21,293 bases of DNA from an uncultured Collinsella sp. (GCA_902476475.1 CABSDO010000025.1:1-21293), one strand, 5' to 3'; positions 1-7,791 are shown, counted from the first letter of the stretch. Notes: a model not told the origin generated them from the letters alone. Numbers and translations: made by a program.

Positions 1-2
1 GC

Positions 3-116
3 TCCGAGTGCGGCAGCCCCGCACCCGCCCCGGCACCGGCCAAGTGGTTCTGCCCCAACTGCGGTAGCGAAAACGGCGGCAAGTTCTGCAGCAACTGCGG
101 AACACCCAGGCCCTAG
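3..116 (+). CDS. C-terminal end of a zinc-ribbon protein (partial)
   Basis: The window opens inside a plus-strand frame that ends at a TAG at 114-116. The visible 37 residues hold one incomplete Cys-Gly pair (SECGS), an Ala-Pro linker of about ten residues, and then FCPNCG followed 11 residues later by FCSNCG, ending GTPRP. Paired CxxC knuckles of this kind form a small zinc-binding ribbon, common at the ends of otherwise unrelated membrane or regulatory proteins in Actinobacteria and Firmicutes. The rest of the protein lies upstream of the window, so its function cannot be given. The next gene starts 80 bases downstream with its own strong ribosome binding site and may be co-transcribed. The frame and Cys spacing are clear. 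Confidence 0.8.
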   Translation, partial: SECGSPAPAPAPAKWFCPNCGSENGGKFCSNCGTPRP

Positions 117-196
117 CCCCTTTATCTGGTAATTGGCGGGGGTTCCGCCACCCCTGCATTTGCTTCTATGGGTTTCGTTCGATAAAGGAGGACACC

Positions 197-1039
197 ATGA
201 AGACAACGTTCAAAAAGTCCGTACTCGCATTCCTGACATGCGTCCTGGCGCTCGCCTTTGCCCTGACGGGCTGCAGCGGCGGCGGCAAGGACCCCAAGGC
301 CAACTTCGTCGGCAGCTGGCAGTACTCGGGTGGAACCTTGGACGGCGAAGAGCTCACCGATGAGTATATGGATATGCTCAAGGAGTGGGGCCTCAACTGC
401 ATCCTGATCCTCGACGAAGACGGCACGGGCGTCCTCGACATGTTCCTTGAGGTCGCCGACCTGAAATGGGAGGCCAAGGACGCCACCACCGTAACGATTA
501 CCGCCGAAGATGAGTCGCACGACCTGAAGCTCAAGGACGACAAGCTCGTCCTGGAGGTGGACGGCGACAAGCTTATCTTTACGAAGTCCGACAAGGATCT
601 GTCCGGTACGGTGAAGAAGGATCGCGAGGCGGCCGAGAAGGAAGAGGAGATCGATGAGGCCGTCGAAGACGACGATGTCCAGAGTGTCGAAATCTCCCCC
701 GCCGTCACCGTCGCCGATGACGATCTGTGCACCATCACCATCACCGAGAAGTTCAAGGACGACTGGGGCGACATCGGCTTTGTCGTCAACATCACCAACA
801 AGAGCGACAAGGACCTGACCTTCTACGCTCCTTCCGGCAAGACCAACGTCAACGGCACCATGAAGGAACCCTGGTTCTCGGCTCACCTGATGCCCGGCAC
901 CAACGCCACCGAGGAATTCACATTCTCGAACGGCGAGCTTGACAGCCTTGACGACCTCGTCAATACGACCATCGGCATCGACGCCTACCTGACCGATTCC
1001 TACGAGGACGTCGCCTCCTACAGCGCAACCATCGCGTAG
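197..1039 (+). CDS. Secreted lipoprotein of unknown function
   Basis: A 280-residue protein that begins with a lipoprotein signal: Lys-rich start, hydrophobic stretch from about residue 9 to 23, and lipobox LTGC with the lipidated Cys at 26, then a Ser/Gly linker. It is therefore expected on the outer face of the membrane. Residues about 35-130 look like a small beta-rich domain with alternating Val/Thr strands (GSWQYSGG opening). Residues 140-165 form a very acidic, charged linker. Residues 170-280 look like an Ig-like beta sandwich (FVVNITNKSDKDLTFY), resembling the extracellular DUF4352/DUF5067-type domains. The start is fixed by AAAGGAGG at 184-191, five bases before the ATG. No enzymatic motif is visible. 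It follows a zinc-ribbon gene and ends before hairpins shared with the opposing operon. The lipoprotein call is firm, the role unknown. Confidence 0.85.
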   Translation: MKTTFKKSVLAFLTCVLALAFALTGCSGGGKDPKANFVGSWQYSGGTLDGEELTDEYMDMLKEWGLNCILILDEDGTGVLDMFLEVADLKWEAKDATTVTITAEDESHDLKLKDDKLVLEVDGDKLIFTKSDKDLSGTVKKDREAAEKEEEIDEAVEDDDVQSVEISPAVTVADDDLCTITITEKFKDDWGDIGFVVNITNKSDKDLTFYAPSGKTNVNGTMKEPWFSAHLMPGTNATEEFTFSNGELDSLDDLVNTTIGIDAYLTDSYEDVASYSATIA

Positions 1040-1089
1040 CGGCAGACATCGACGGCCGCGGATTGGCGGACACATCCGCGCACTTGCCA

Positions 1090-1124
1090 GGCGGGGCCGC
1101 AGGAGATAATTCTGCGGCCCCGCC
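1090..1124 (+). terminator. GC-rich hairpin after the lipoprotein gene
   Basis: A perfect 13-base stem (1090-1102 with 1112-1124, core GCGGGGCCGC) closes a 9-base loop, 50 bases after the lipoprotein stop codon. The following sequence, GTCTTG, is only weakly T-rich, so this is a hairpin that may aid termination rather than a textbook terminator. Confidence 0.5.
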
Positions 1125-1155
1125 GTCTTGCGCCGACAGCACCGTTCGCACAAGC

Positions 1156-1196
1156 AGGTCGCCCGCCGTTTTCTGATGCAAAACGGCGGGCGACCT
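1156..1196. terminator. Shared hairpin between convergent operons
   Basis: A perfect 17-base inverted repeat (1156-1172 with 1180-1196, core GGTCGCCCGCCGTTTT) closes a 7-base loop. It lies between the plus-strand lipoprotein gene and the 3' end of the minus-strand response regulator (stop at 1230). On the plus strand it is followed by ATCTTT. It is probably a bidirectional terminator, although neither side has a long T run. Confidence 0.6.
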
Positions 1197-1229
1197 ATCT
1201 TTGGCGTTGGAGCACGGGCGACGCACCGA

Positions 1230-1853
1230 CTACGGGCGCTCCATATTGGGGACGATGCTGCCTTCGGTCACCGCATGCACGGCCAGGCGCATGATGTTGT
1301 CGTAGCCGGTCTTGCTTAGGATCTCCGAGATGCGACGCTTGATGGTGCCCTCGCTCATAAACAGCTCGGCCGCGATCTCGCGACGGCTTTTGCCCTCGCA
1401 GGCAAGGCGCAAAATCGACAGCTCAACATCGTCGAGTGCCGCCGTGCCCGAAAAAATGCTCTCGGGCGGCTTGGGAAACGTGCAATAGCCCGCCAGCGTG
1501 GAGCGCATCACGGCGAACAGCTCGTCGATACCGACGTTCTTGTACACAAAGCTATCGACGCCCGCCTCGCGGGCCTGATCGACAAAGGTGATCTCGGGCA
1601 TGCCGGTCATGATAATGATGCGACACTCGGGCAGCTGCTCCTTGATGCGCGCCGCCGCCACGATGCCGTTGGAATCATGTTCGGTGCATACGTCCATCAG
1701 TATCATGTCCGGGCGCTCCCTGAGCGCGACACCCAAGGCCTCGGAGGCATCGGCGATGGCGGAAACAACGGTCATATCGGGCTGGTCGCCAACGGAGCGC
1801 GCCAGGCTCTCGCGCAGGATGGCCTGGTCTTCGACAATTAACACGCGGATCAT
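1230..1853 (-). CDS. Two-component response regulator, NarL/LuxR family
   Basis: This 207-residue protein has an N-terminal receiver domain (about 1-120) and a LuxR-type helix-turn-helix output domain (about 141-200). The acidic pocket is E8/D9, the phospho-acceptor is D54 (ILMDV), and the switch residues T83 (IIMTG) and K105 (FVYKN) are all present. The output domain shows the LuxR pattern LRLACEGKSRREIAAELF followed by SEGTIKRRISEILSKTG. It should bind DNA after phosphorylation by the histidine kinase encoded immediately upstream. Its ATG overlaps the kinase stop codon as ATGA (1850-1853), so the pair is translationally coupled. The targets are not visible in the window; autoregulation or control of a neighbouring transporter or lipoprotein is only a guess. 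Confidence 0.93.
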   Translation of the reverse strand: MIRVLIVEDQAILRESLARSVGDQPDMTVVSAIADASEALGVALRERPDMILMDVCTEHDSNGIVAAARIKEQLPECRIIIMTGMPEITFVDQAREAGVDSFVYKNVGIDELFAVMRSTLAGYCTFPKPPESIFSGTAALDDVELSILRLACEGKSRREIAAELFMSEGTIKRRISEILSKTGYDNIMRLAVHAVTEGSIVPNMERP

Positions 1854-3349
1854 GAGCTTCTCCTTTGGACCGTGGCGCTGGAGGCGAGCGGAATGGATAC
1901 CGTAAGCGTAAAGGGTGGGGCGGCATGGACCTCAAGGCTGCCGCCCAGATTCTGTGCGACATGCCTCATACCAGGGATACCCGTTCCCTCGCGATACGAT
2001 ACGGGGGCCGGGGAGCCGTCGTTAGAAATCGTCATGCGCGCGACGGCTCCAGCATCCGCCCCCTCCTGCCACAGACGCACGTGGACCCGATGCGCCTGCG
2101 CATGCTTGGTGGCATTGGTCGAGGCCTCACGGATAATCTGCAAAAATGCGGCGGCGACACGCACGTCCTCAGGCAGCGCACCCTCAACATCGATCTGCAC
2201 ACTCACCAGGCCAAAAGCATGGATGATATCGCCCAGCTGCTCTGCAGGCTCGCTGGCACCGTCACTACGCAAATCGGCGGCGATTGAGCGCAGCAACGGG
2301 TCAATCTGCTCGAGTGACTCGTCATCCAGGCGCCCCTCCTCCAAATAGCGATGAAGAATGGACAGGCGCTGCCCGATCACATCGTGCACGCGGGCGCGCA
2401 TACGTAGGTAAGCCGCATTGTCGGCAACCTTTTTAACTTCTTCGATCTGGGCCTGGAGCTCTTGGCCCGCAAGCTCAAGCAGGTGGTTGGCTTGCGCCAA
2501 GCGGTCATGAGCATGCGCGTACTCTGTCACATCAAGACCGATAATGCGCTCGAACGAACGGCCCGAAACCATAACACGATCGCACACAAACAGGCGAATC
2601 TCGGCGGGAGAGACCTCGACTACCGCACGCGCCTCACCAAAACGGTCCAGATTAATCCGCACACGGTTCCTACTGCTTTCGGGCATTTGCATGCTAAGTT
2701 TGCGCAGGTCGTTCCATGTGCCGCTCATGTCGCGTAGATCGGTTGGCATATGAAGCTCCACCAGGTTTTTACGCATGCAGCGGTTCATGAGCAGCGGACG
2801 GCCCCTCGGGTCTAGATACAGGATGCCCACGGGAATCACGTTGATGGTTTCAATCGTCGAGAATGCGGTGATATCCTCCTGGCGGTTACGGACGTCCATC
2901 AAGAGCGCCGCGATGGAACGGAACAGGAAGAACGCTCCCTCTGCGATAGGGACAACGGTCCACGCCGAGCCCATGGCAAAAACCACCGGCGGTGTAACGG
3001 CGACAACAAGCAGCAGCTCGACCAGCATGACGGGGCGACGATAGTGCACCATAAGCAGCACGCCATAGGCAAAAATCGCGGCATTGAGCCACAACGCTCC
3101 GCCCATTGCCCTGGCGCAAACGTCAAGCGGTGCCACCAGATACGAGCCAGACGACGCGAATAAGATGAGCGCCGAAATCATCAGGTGAAGCACAAGGCTC
3201 GCCTCGTAGGCGCAAATCACCTTACGGTTATAGGACGAGCGGCGCGATGCGATGAGCGGGACGTGGATCGTCTGCAGACACGCAGCCAGGGCAAAGACAA
3301 CATCGAGCGCAACAATTTGGGGAAGAATGAGCGAAATCTGCATCGTCAC
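1850..3349 (-). CDS. Membrane sensor histidine kinase, NarL-partner type
   Basis: A kinase of about 499 residues. Residues 1-150 contain about five to six hydrophobic segments, so the sensor is membrane-embedded. Residues about 160-275 look like a PAS-type module (VIPVGILYLDPRGRPLLMN). A coiled segment at 280-315 leads to the dimerisation/phosphotransfer helix with the likely phospho-His H322 in RVHDVIGQRLS. The ATP-binding part shows the N box (REASTNATKHA, N412), ISNDG (D444) and the G box GTGIPGM (455-461). This is the HisKA_3-like arrangement that partners LuxR-type regulators, though the usual ER-x-RIARELHD sequence is altered. A GTG at 3349 overlaps the upstream stop as GTGA; an ATG at 3343 is an equally plausible start. 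It is the middle gene of a three-gene operon and phosphorylates the adjacent regulator by inference. Confidence 0.88.
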   Translation of the reverse strand: MTMQISLILPQIVALDVVFALAACLQTIHVPLIASRRSSYNRKVICAYEASLVLHLMISALILFASSGSYLVAPLDVCARAMGGALWLNAAIFAYGVLLMVHYRRPVMLVELLLVVAVTPPVVFAMGSAWTVVPIAEGAFFLFRSIAALLMDVRNRQEDITAFSTIETINVIPVGILYLDPRGRPLLMNRCMRKNLVELHMPTDLRDMSGTWNDLRKLSMQMPESSRNRVRINLDRFGEARAVVEVSPAEIRLFVCDRVMVSGRSFERIIGLDVTEYAHAHDRLAQANHLLELAGQELQAQIEEVKKVADNAAYLRMRARVHDVIGQRLSILHRYLEEGRLDDESLEQIDPLLRSIAADLRSDGASEPAEQLGDIIHAFGLVSVQIDVEGALPEDVRVAAAFLQIIREASTNATKHAQAHRVHVRLWQEGADAGAVARMTISNDGSPAPVSYREGTGIPGMRHVAQNLGGSLEVHAAPPFTLTVSIPLASSATVQRRSS

Positions 3350-5145
3350 TCACCCGCCCTCGGCATCAAGACGATCATGCGCAGCTGGCCGGGCTCGCCC
3401 TCAAAGCGGTATGCCACGTTGCGCCCTTGCAGAGCGCTTTCGAGCTCTTGCGCAGCGGGCGTCTGCGAAAGATCTTCATCATCGTTGGAAAAAAGCGTGG
3501 CGCGCAGCTCGACACTGCATCGGTCATGGTCGCCCAAGTGATACATAAGCGCCGGATGGTCGGTGGTGTAGGCAAAAAACGCAAAGTCATACACGCAGTC
3601 GTACAGGGCGCTTACCGTACTGGCGTGCAACGGGCGCCGTATGGCGATAATCGAGGCGCAATCGATATCGATGGTGCGCAGGTCGCTTGCGAGTTCATTG
3701 GCAATGAGCTGAATGCGGTCGCGATCAAAACCGCTCTCCCCGTGCTGTGCCAACGTGAGCGACCCCTTGCGCTTGCAATAGGCGACGAGCATCTTGGCGC
3801 GCTGCAGCATGCGGTAACGCTCGTGCGAAGACGCTTCGTCGGTCAACGGTGGCAGCGAGCCCAGCAGGTCGTACATCTCTTCGAGCGCGCGGGCAAGCGC
3901 CTGGTCCACATCTTGGACCAGCAAGGTCTCGGCCTCTTGATCTGCCAGGTGCGTCTTAAGGTCGTAGTCGGCGGCGAGTAGCTCGTTTTGACGCTGCAGC
4001 TCCATGCGACGATGCGCCAGTTCACGGTTAAGCTCGTTGAGCTCCGACACGTCTTGGGCAAGCAGCGCCGATCCGCCCAGCAGTGGAAAGGCACGGTACA
4101 TCACATCGGGATCGGACGCCACGGCAAAGGCATGGGCGCGGCCGTGCTCCTGGGTCCGCAACTCCTCGCGCACGCCTACCGGCATTGGCTTTGAAACTGG
4201 CGTGGCATAGACTTCCTGCAGGTCGCGCGTTAGAACTTTGAGGTCAAGCGGCAAGGTGTCGAAGATGCCGGCGATGTCGTGATACGACGGAATGACACCG
4301 CAATCGAGACAGATTTCCATCGCCACCACGCACAGGACGCAATAGACGAGCGAAAAGTTGAGCCTCCATGCCCAGGGCACACGCAACGCATACGAGATGG
4401 CAAAGAATGCGCCACCCAGCAGTACGAGCGCCGCCGTGCCCGAGAAACGCTGGATGCGAAAGGACGAGGACCGACCAACCAGGATAAAAAAGGCCACGAA
4501 GTCAAAGGCCGTCCACACGAGGACGGCGAAATAACCCCAGCCGTACGTGTAATCGTTGCTCCAGGTGTCGCTTGTACGGTCAAAGCGGAAGACCTGCTGG
4601 TGAAAATCGTTGGTGAGCACAAATCCGATAAGCAGGATGGCCACAATCCACAGCGCAGCGCAGTAGCGGCGACCCAGGCGGTGTTGCTCCAGGCCCGCAA
4701 GGCGCAGACCACACAACTGGTAGAGCAGCGGAATGAGCGTCATGGGCACGTAGTACAGGTACCACAGCACAGTGGCATAGAACGGCGTGAACGACTTGTA
4801 CTTGAGAATGACTTCGATCATCCACAGGGCGCAGATGGTGGCGATGGCAACAAGGCGGCGGCGCAACACATAGTCCAAACAGCGTAGATAGACCGATACA
4901 CCCCAGATCGAAAATATAATTGCGGCGACAAGCAACGGGAGAGAGCTCGAGTGGACGAGCGCATCCACGACCTCTTCGGACACCTCGCTATAGGCGGGCA
5001 CGGCGTTGGAAAGCTTGGGGTCGGAGGCAAACAGCGCCGGCAAGACTGCCAAAAGCATGAGGAACAGCACGGTGATGGCGCCGGCGATAGCAAAGACGCG
5101 GTGACGGTACACCTGATGTGTTATACCAACAAGGAATCGCGGCAT
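3346..5145 (-). CDS. Multi-span membrane sensor protein with degenerate kinase-like C-terminus
   Basis: About 599 residues from the chosen ATG at 5145. Residues about 14-290 hold seven to eight hydrophobic helices, resembling the 7TM input domain of some histidine kinases. Then come a linker around IPSYHDIAGIFDTLP, a long Leu/Glu/Gln-rich coiled coil (VSELNELNRELAHRRMELQR onward) and a C-terminal region of about 180 residues. I see no convincing phospho-His box, N box or G box there, so catalytic activity is doubtful and a sensory or partner role is more likely. The frame extends upstream to 5310, but that start lies inside the preceding terminator hairpin. ATGs at 5229 and 5145 remain; 5145 puts a short basic segment right before the first helix. 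A weak TACACT -10 element lies at 5239-5244. Its stop overlaps the kinase start, so both are made together. Confidence 0.72.
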   Translation of the reverse strand: MPRFLVGITHQVYRHRVFAIAGAITVLFLMLLAVLPALFASDPKLSNAVPAYSEVSEEVVDALVHSSSLPLLVAAIIFSIWGVSVYLRCLDYVLRRRLVAIATICALWMIEVILKYKSFTPFYATVLWYLYYVPMTLIPLLYQLCGLRLAGLEQHRLGRRYCAALWIVAILLIGFVLTNDFHQQVFRFDRTSDTWSNDYTYGWGYFAVLVWTAFDFVAFFILVGRSSSFRIQRFSGTAALVLLGGAFFAISYALRVPWAWRLNFSLVYCVLCVVAMEICLDCGVIPSYHDIAGIFDTLPLDLKVLTRDLQEVYATPVSKPMPVGVREELRTQEHGRAHAFAVASDPDVMYRAFPLLGGSALLAQDVSELNELNRELAHRRMELQRQNELLAADYDLKTHLADQEAETLLVQDVDQALARALEEMYDLLGSLPPLTDEASSHERYRMLQRAKMLVAYCKRKGSLTLAQHGESGFDRDRIQLIANELASDLRTIDIDCASIIAIRRPLHASTVSALYDCVYDFAFFAYTTDHPALMYHLGDHDRCSVELRATLFSNDDEDLSQTPAAQELESALQGRNVAYRFEGEPGQLRMIVLMPRAGE

Positions 5146-5295
5146 GGCGAAGAGCCTGCCGCCCCTAAGATCCGCCACGGGTGCGGATCGGGCGGCCGCG
5201 TGGCCGATATGTCGCTCGCGGGTACCCATAGTGCTTTTAGTGTACCGACAGGCGGGCCCAAAAAGCGGGCCACATGTCCCAAAATCCGCCGACGG

Positions 5296-5336
5296 CAAGG
5301 CGCCCGGCAAGCATTAACTGCTCGCCGGGCGCCTTG
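5296..5336 (-). terminator. Terminator of the upstream 6-phospho-beta-glucosidase gene
   Basis: A 13-base perfect stem (5296-5308 with 5324-5336, core AAGGCGCCCGGC), extended inside by three further pairs after one mismatch, lies 36 bases past the GH1 stop codon at 5372. The T run that follows on the minus strand is weak. The hairpin separates the GH1 gene from the signalling operon. Confidence 0.65.
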
Positions 5337-5371
5337 ATCAGGAGACTCTGAAGTCGAGTGTCTCAGCTTCC

Positions 5372-6802
5372 TTAGGAAAGGTCCTCACCATTAGAAGCAA
5401 TAACCTTCTTGTACCAATCGAAGCTCTTCTTCTTGGAACGCTTGAGGGTGCCGTTGCCTGCATCGTCGCGGTCGACGTAGATGAAGCCGTAGCGCTTGGA
5501 CATCTCGCCCGTCGAGGCACTCACCAGGTCGATGCAGCCCCAGGATGTGTAGCCCATCAGGTCCACGCCGTCCTCGGTCACGGCATCACGCATGGCCTGG
5601 ATGTGCTGGCGCAGGTAATCGATGCGGTAGTCGTCGTTGATGGAGCCGTCCTCTTCGACAACGTCCTTGGCGCCCAAGCCATTCTCGACCACAAACAGCG
5701 GCTTTTGATAGCGGTCGTACATGTCGTTGAGCGTGATGCGGAAGCCCATGGGGTCGATTGCCCAGCCCCACTGGCTCTCCTGCAGGTAGGGGTTCTTGGC
5801 ACCGGCGAAGGCGTTGCCCTGGGTCCTCTCGACATCGGGGTTGTCGACACCGGCGGAGCAGCGGGTGCTGTAGTAGCTAAAGCTGATAAAGTCGACCGTG
5901 TTCTCGGCAAGGATCTGTTTGTCCTCGTCGGTCATCCCCACGTCGATGCCCTCGCGCTCAAACTTCTTGAGTGCCCACGCCGGATAGTAGCCACGGCTCT
6001 GAACGTCCACAAAGAAGTAGTTCTGCTGGTTATCGAGCTGTGCGGCGCGTACGTCGCCCGGACGGCAGCCGTAGGGGTAGTAGGTGCCGGCGGCAAGCAT
6101 GCAGCCGATCATCGCGTCGGGGTCGATCTCGCGGGCGATCTTGATGGCCCAGGCGCTCGCCACGAGCTCGTTGTGCGCAGCGATGAACTTGGCCTCCTCG
6201 CGGTTCTCGCCCTCCTCAAAGACCAGACCGGCGCCCATAAACGGCAGGTGCAGAATCATATTGATCTCGTTGAAGGTGAGCCAATACTTGACCAGGCCCT
6301 TGTAGCGGGTGAAGAGCACCGTCGCGAGGTTCTTGTAGAAGTCGATGAGCTTGCGGTTGCGCCAGCCGCCGTACTCCTTGATGAGGTGGATCGGGCAGTC
6401 GAAGTGCGTGATGGTCACGAGCGGCTCGATGCCATACTTCTTGCACTCGCGGAACACGTCCTCGTAGAAGGCCAGACCGGCCTCGTTGGGCTCGACCTCG
6501 TCACCGTTGGGGAAAATACGGGTCCAGGCCAGGCTCATGCGGAAGGTCTTAAAGCCCATCTCGGCAAAGAGGGCGATGTCCTCCTTGTAGTGGTGATAGA
6601 AGTCGATGGCTCCGTGCGCCGGATAATAATGGTCGGCATCGCATTCGAGCATCTTGAGGTCACCGAGGCAGACCGGGAAGCGGTCCTTGCCGTGCGGGAC
6701 CACGTCCACGTTGGCCAGGCCGCGGCCATCCACATCGTAAGCGCCCTCGCACTGGTTGGCAGCCGTCGCGCCGCCCCACAGGAAGTCTTTACGGAAAGCC
6801 AT
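5372..6802 (-). CDS. 6-phospho-beta-glucosidase, glycoside hydrolase family 1
   Basis: A 476-residue cytoplasmic enzyme, normal for GH1. It hydrolyses 6-phospho-beta-glucosides (phosphorylated cellobiose, arbutin, salicin and similar) to glucose 6-phosphate plus the aglycone. It starts with the family N-terminus FRKDFLWGGATAANQCEG. The acid/base Glu is E179 in TFNEIN, and the nucleophile is E373 in VVENGLG. The Ser/Lys/Tyr phosphate-binding signature of the 6-phospho subgroup is present near residues 428-438 (LVSASTGEMSKRYGFIYVD), which sets it apart from plain beta-glucosidases. GAAAGG lies 5-10 bases before the ATG, and a promoter is visible at 6839-6867. The gene stands alone between its own promoter and terminator, with no PTS gene next to it, so it depends on a permease elsewhere, perhaps the one at 16.4-17.9 kb. 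Confidence 0.95.
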   Translation of the reverse strand: MAFRKDFLWGGATAANQCEGAYDVDGRGLANVDVVPHGKDRFPVCLGDLKMLECDADHYYPAHGAIDFYHHYKEDIALFAEMGFKTFRMSLAWTRIFPNGDEVEPNEAGLAFYEDVFRECKKYGIEPLVTITHFDCPIHLIKEYGGWRNRKLIDFYKNLATVLFTRYKGLVKYWLTFNEINMILHLPFMGAGLVFEEGENREEAKFIAAHNELVASAWAIKIAREIDPDAMIGCMLAAGTYYPYGCRPGDVRAAQLDNQQNYFFVDVQSRGYYPAWALKKFEREGIDVGMTDEDKQILAENTVDFISFSYYSTRCSAGVDNPDVERTQGNAFAGAKNPYLQESQWGWAIDPMGFRITLNDMYDRYQKPLFVVENGLGAKDVVEEDGSINDDYRIDYLRQHIQAMRDAVTEDGVDLMGYTSWGCIDLVSASTGEMSKRYGFIYVDRDDAGNGTLKRSKKKSFDWYKKVIASNGEDLS

Positions 6803-6838
6803 GCATCAATCCTTTCACACGCTGCTTGTCGTGGCTTC

Positions 6839-6867
6839 AGTATCCCCGTAAGCAGCGCGCTACTCAA
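6839..6867 (-). promoter_or_regulatory. Promoter of the first GH1 gene
   Basis: Reading the minus strand, TTGAGT (6862-6867) and GATACT (6839-6844) are separated by exactly 17 bases and lie 37 bases before the ATG. Each hexamer matches the sigma70 consensus at four of six positions. No antiterminator-type element is seen in this leader, unlike in the second GH1 operon. Confidence 0.5.
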
Positions 6868-6949
6868 CGGCAACGGCGCAGGTCGACACTTCTTTTCGCG
6901 CACAGACGCCCGGCAGCCGCCCCTGCCTGACACTTTCTGATACCGCCGC

Positions 6950-6994
6950 CCCAAACCACCACAAAGGGGACAGGCACCTTTGTGGTGGTTTGGG
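6950..6994. repeat. Long perfect inverted repeat with GGGGACAGG tip
   Basis: An 18-base perfect inverted repeat (6950-6967 with 6977-6994; core CAAACCACCACAAAGG) encloses a 9-base loop, so that the motif GGGGACAGGCACCTTTG spans the tip. It lies in the gene-free stretch between the DUF4867 gene and the GH1 promoter. The GGGACAGG tip recurs at 8530-8565 and 10198-10228 with different stem sequences. Such hairpins resemble REP-type extragenic palindromes mobilised by RAYT transposases, but no transposase is present here. Confidence 0.75.
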
Positions 6995-7003
6995 CAAGTT
7001 TGA

Positions 7004-7056
7004 CTCGATCTGTAACATTTAGGCAGGCAAAACCGGGCCTGGTGTTACAGATCGAG
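7004..7056. repeat. Inverted repeat unit 1, arms CTCGATCTGTAACA
   Basis: A 14-base perfect inverted repeat (7004-7017 with 7043-7056) surrounds a 25-base spacer. It is the first of two units with nearly the same arms. With unit 2 it fills the rest of the 344-base gap between 6803 and 7146, which otherwise contains only the GH1 promoter and the 6950-6994 palindrome. Confidence 0.8.
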
Positions 7057-7081
7057 ATCTTCAGGCAGCCCCCTGCAGTTT

Positions 7082-7138
7082 GTCTCGATCTGTAACAGGT
7101 AGAGACGATTTAGCCCGCTAGATGTTACAAATCGAGAC
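7082..7138. repeat. Inverted repeat unit 2, arms GTCTCGATCTGTAACA
   Basis: A 16-base inverted repeat with one mismatch (7082-7097 with 7123-7138) surrounds a 25-base spacer. The arms match unit 1 over their central 14 bases. It starts nine bases beyond the DUF4867 stop codon on the minus strand and could act as its 3' hairpin or terminator, although there is no T run. Confidence 0.8.
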
Positions 7139-7146
7139 GGAAGATG

Positions 7147-7791
7147 CTAGTCACAGGCGATGTCGAGGTTCTTGCCGACGAGGCCCACGTAGCCGCCTTC
7201 GGCTGCCTTGGGGCTGTCGGCGTGGCAGAGGACCCACTTGTCGGCCTTCCAGTAGCAGTAGCTGTCGCCGGCGGCAGGCATGTCGGCCGCAGCCTCGGGG
7301 CGCGGGCCATTGGTGCCTGCCGGCAGCGCCACCATCACCTGGAAGCCGCCGTCGTCGACCATGCAGGGCGTGTAGTGGAGCGTGGTGTTGAAGACTTCGA
7401 CGACCGTACCCGCCGGCACGCGGAACGCCTTGACGCACGCGGTGTCGAGCTTGCCGTCCTCGATCTCCCAGCGATGCGCCACGAGCAGGATAAAGTCGCG
7501 GGCGCCCAGGTTAAACTCGCTGGCGCGGTGATACTCCAGGCAGTTGAGGCGTGTGTTGTGGCCGTTGCACCAGCCGAGCTGGAAGGGGCGGCCGCCAAAC
7601 ATGAGAAAGCCCAGTTTGTCGGCATCCTTGACGCCCTCGAGCTCCGGCGCACTTGCTACGTACTTGCTGCCCTCGGGAATGAGCGTGGCAGAGAGCGCCT
7701 CGAGCACGGGCGACGTGAGCTCGGACGGAACGTCATCCCAAACGTTGCCATAGGATTTGAACTCGGGATCGTTGACAGAGTAGATATGCAT
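7147..7791 (-). CDS. DUF4867 family protein, probable sugar-metabolism accessory
   Basis: A 214-residue soluble protein starting MHIYSVNDPEFKSYG. AGGAG lies 6-10 bases upstream of this ATG, while a longer frame to 7827 has no such site. I recognise the sequence as like DUF4867, a small cupin- or ureidoglycolate-lyase-like family found beside sugar isomerase and kinase genes in gut bacteria. No biochemical role is established to my knowledge. Visible features are a beta-rich pattern, the possible metal ligands and charged cluster WCNGHNTRLNCLEYHRASEF in the middle, and VEVFNTTLHYTPCMVDDGGF. It lies downstream of luxS behind a terminator, at the end of the isomerase-transketolase-kinase cluster. 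A cupin-like sugar isomerase or mutarotase role is a guess from this context. Confidence 0.7.
   Translation of the reverse strand: MHIYSVNDPEFKSYGNVWDDVPSELTSPVLEALSATLIPEGSKYVASAPELEGVKDADKLGFLMFGGRPFQLGWCNGHNTRLNCLEYHRASEFNLGARDFILLVAHRWEIEDGKLDTACVKAFRVPAGTVVEVFNTTLHYTPCMVDDGGFQVMVALPAGTNGPRPEAAADMPAAGDSYCYWKADKWVLCHADSPKAAEGGYVGLVGKNLDIACD

Noticed and set aside
122..1153. A 343-codon minus-strand open frame opposite the lipoprotein gene
   Set aside because: The plus-strand frame has a perfect Shine-Dalgarno site, a signal peptide and a lipobox. The minus-strand frame runs through the hairpins and has none of these.
5146..5310. Longer N-terminus for the multi-span sensor
   Set aside because: The upstream start lies inside the terminator hairpin of the preceding gene, and the extension is polar and unlike a signal or membrane segment. 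An ATG at 5229 remains possible but has no ribosome binding site.
5603..6940. A 445-codon plus-strand open frame opposite the first GH1 gene
   Set aside because: It is an antisense shadow of the GH1 coding sequence. Its translation is a low-complexity Val/Ala/Leu/Asp mix without domain features.
7007..7034. Resemblance to a RAT element on the plus strand (ends GCAGGCAAAACC)
   Set aside because: The 5' half is GATCTGTAAC with an insertion and a mismatch relative to GGATTGTTAC. No plus-strand gene or terminator follows, and the match falls partly within the repeat arm and its spacer.
7004..7138. CRISPR-like array because of evenly spaced repeats
   Set aside because: The arms alternate in orientation and only four exist. 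CRISPR repeats are direct and no cas genes are present.
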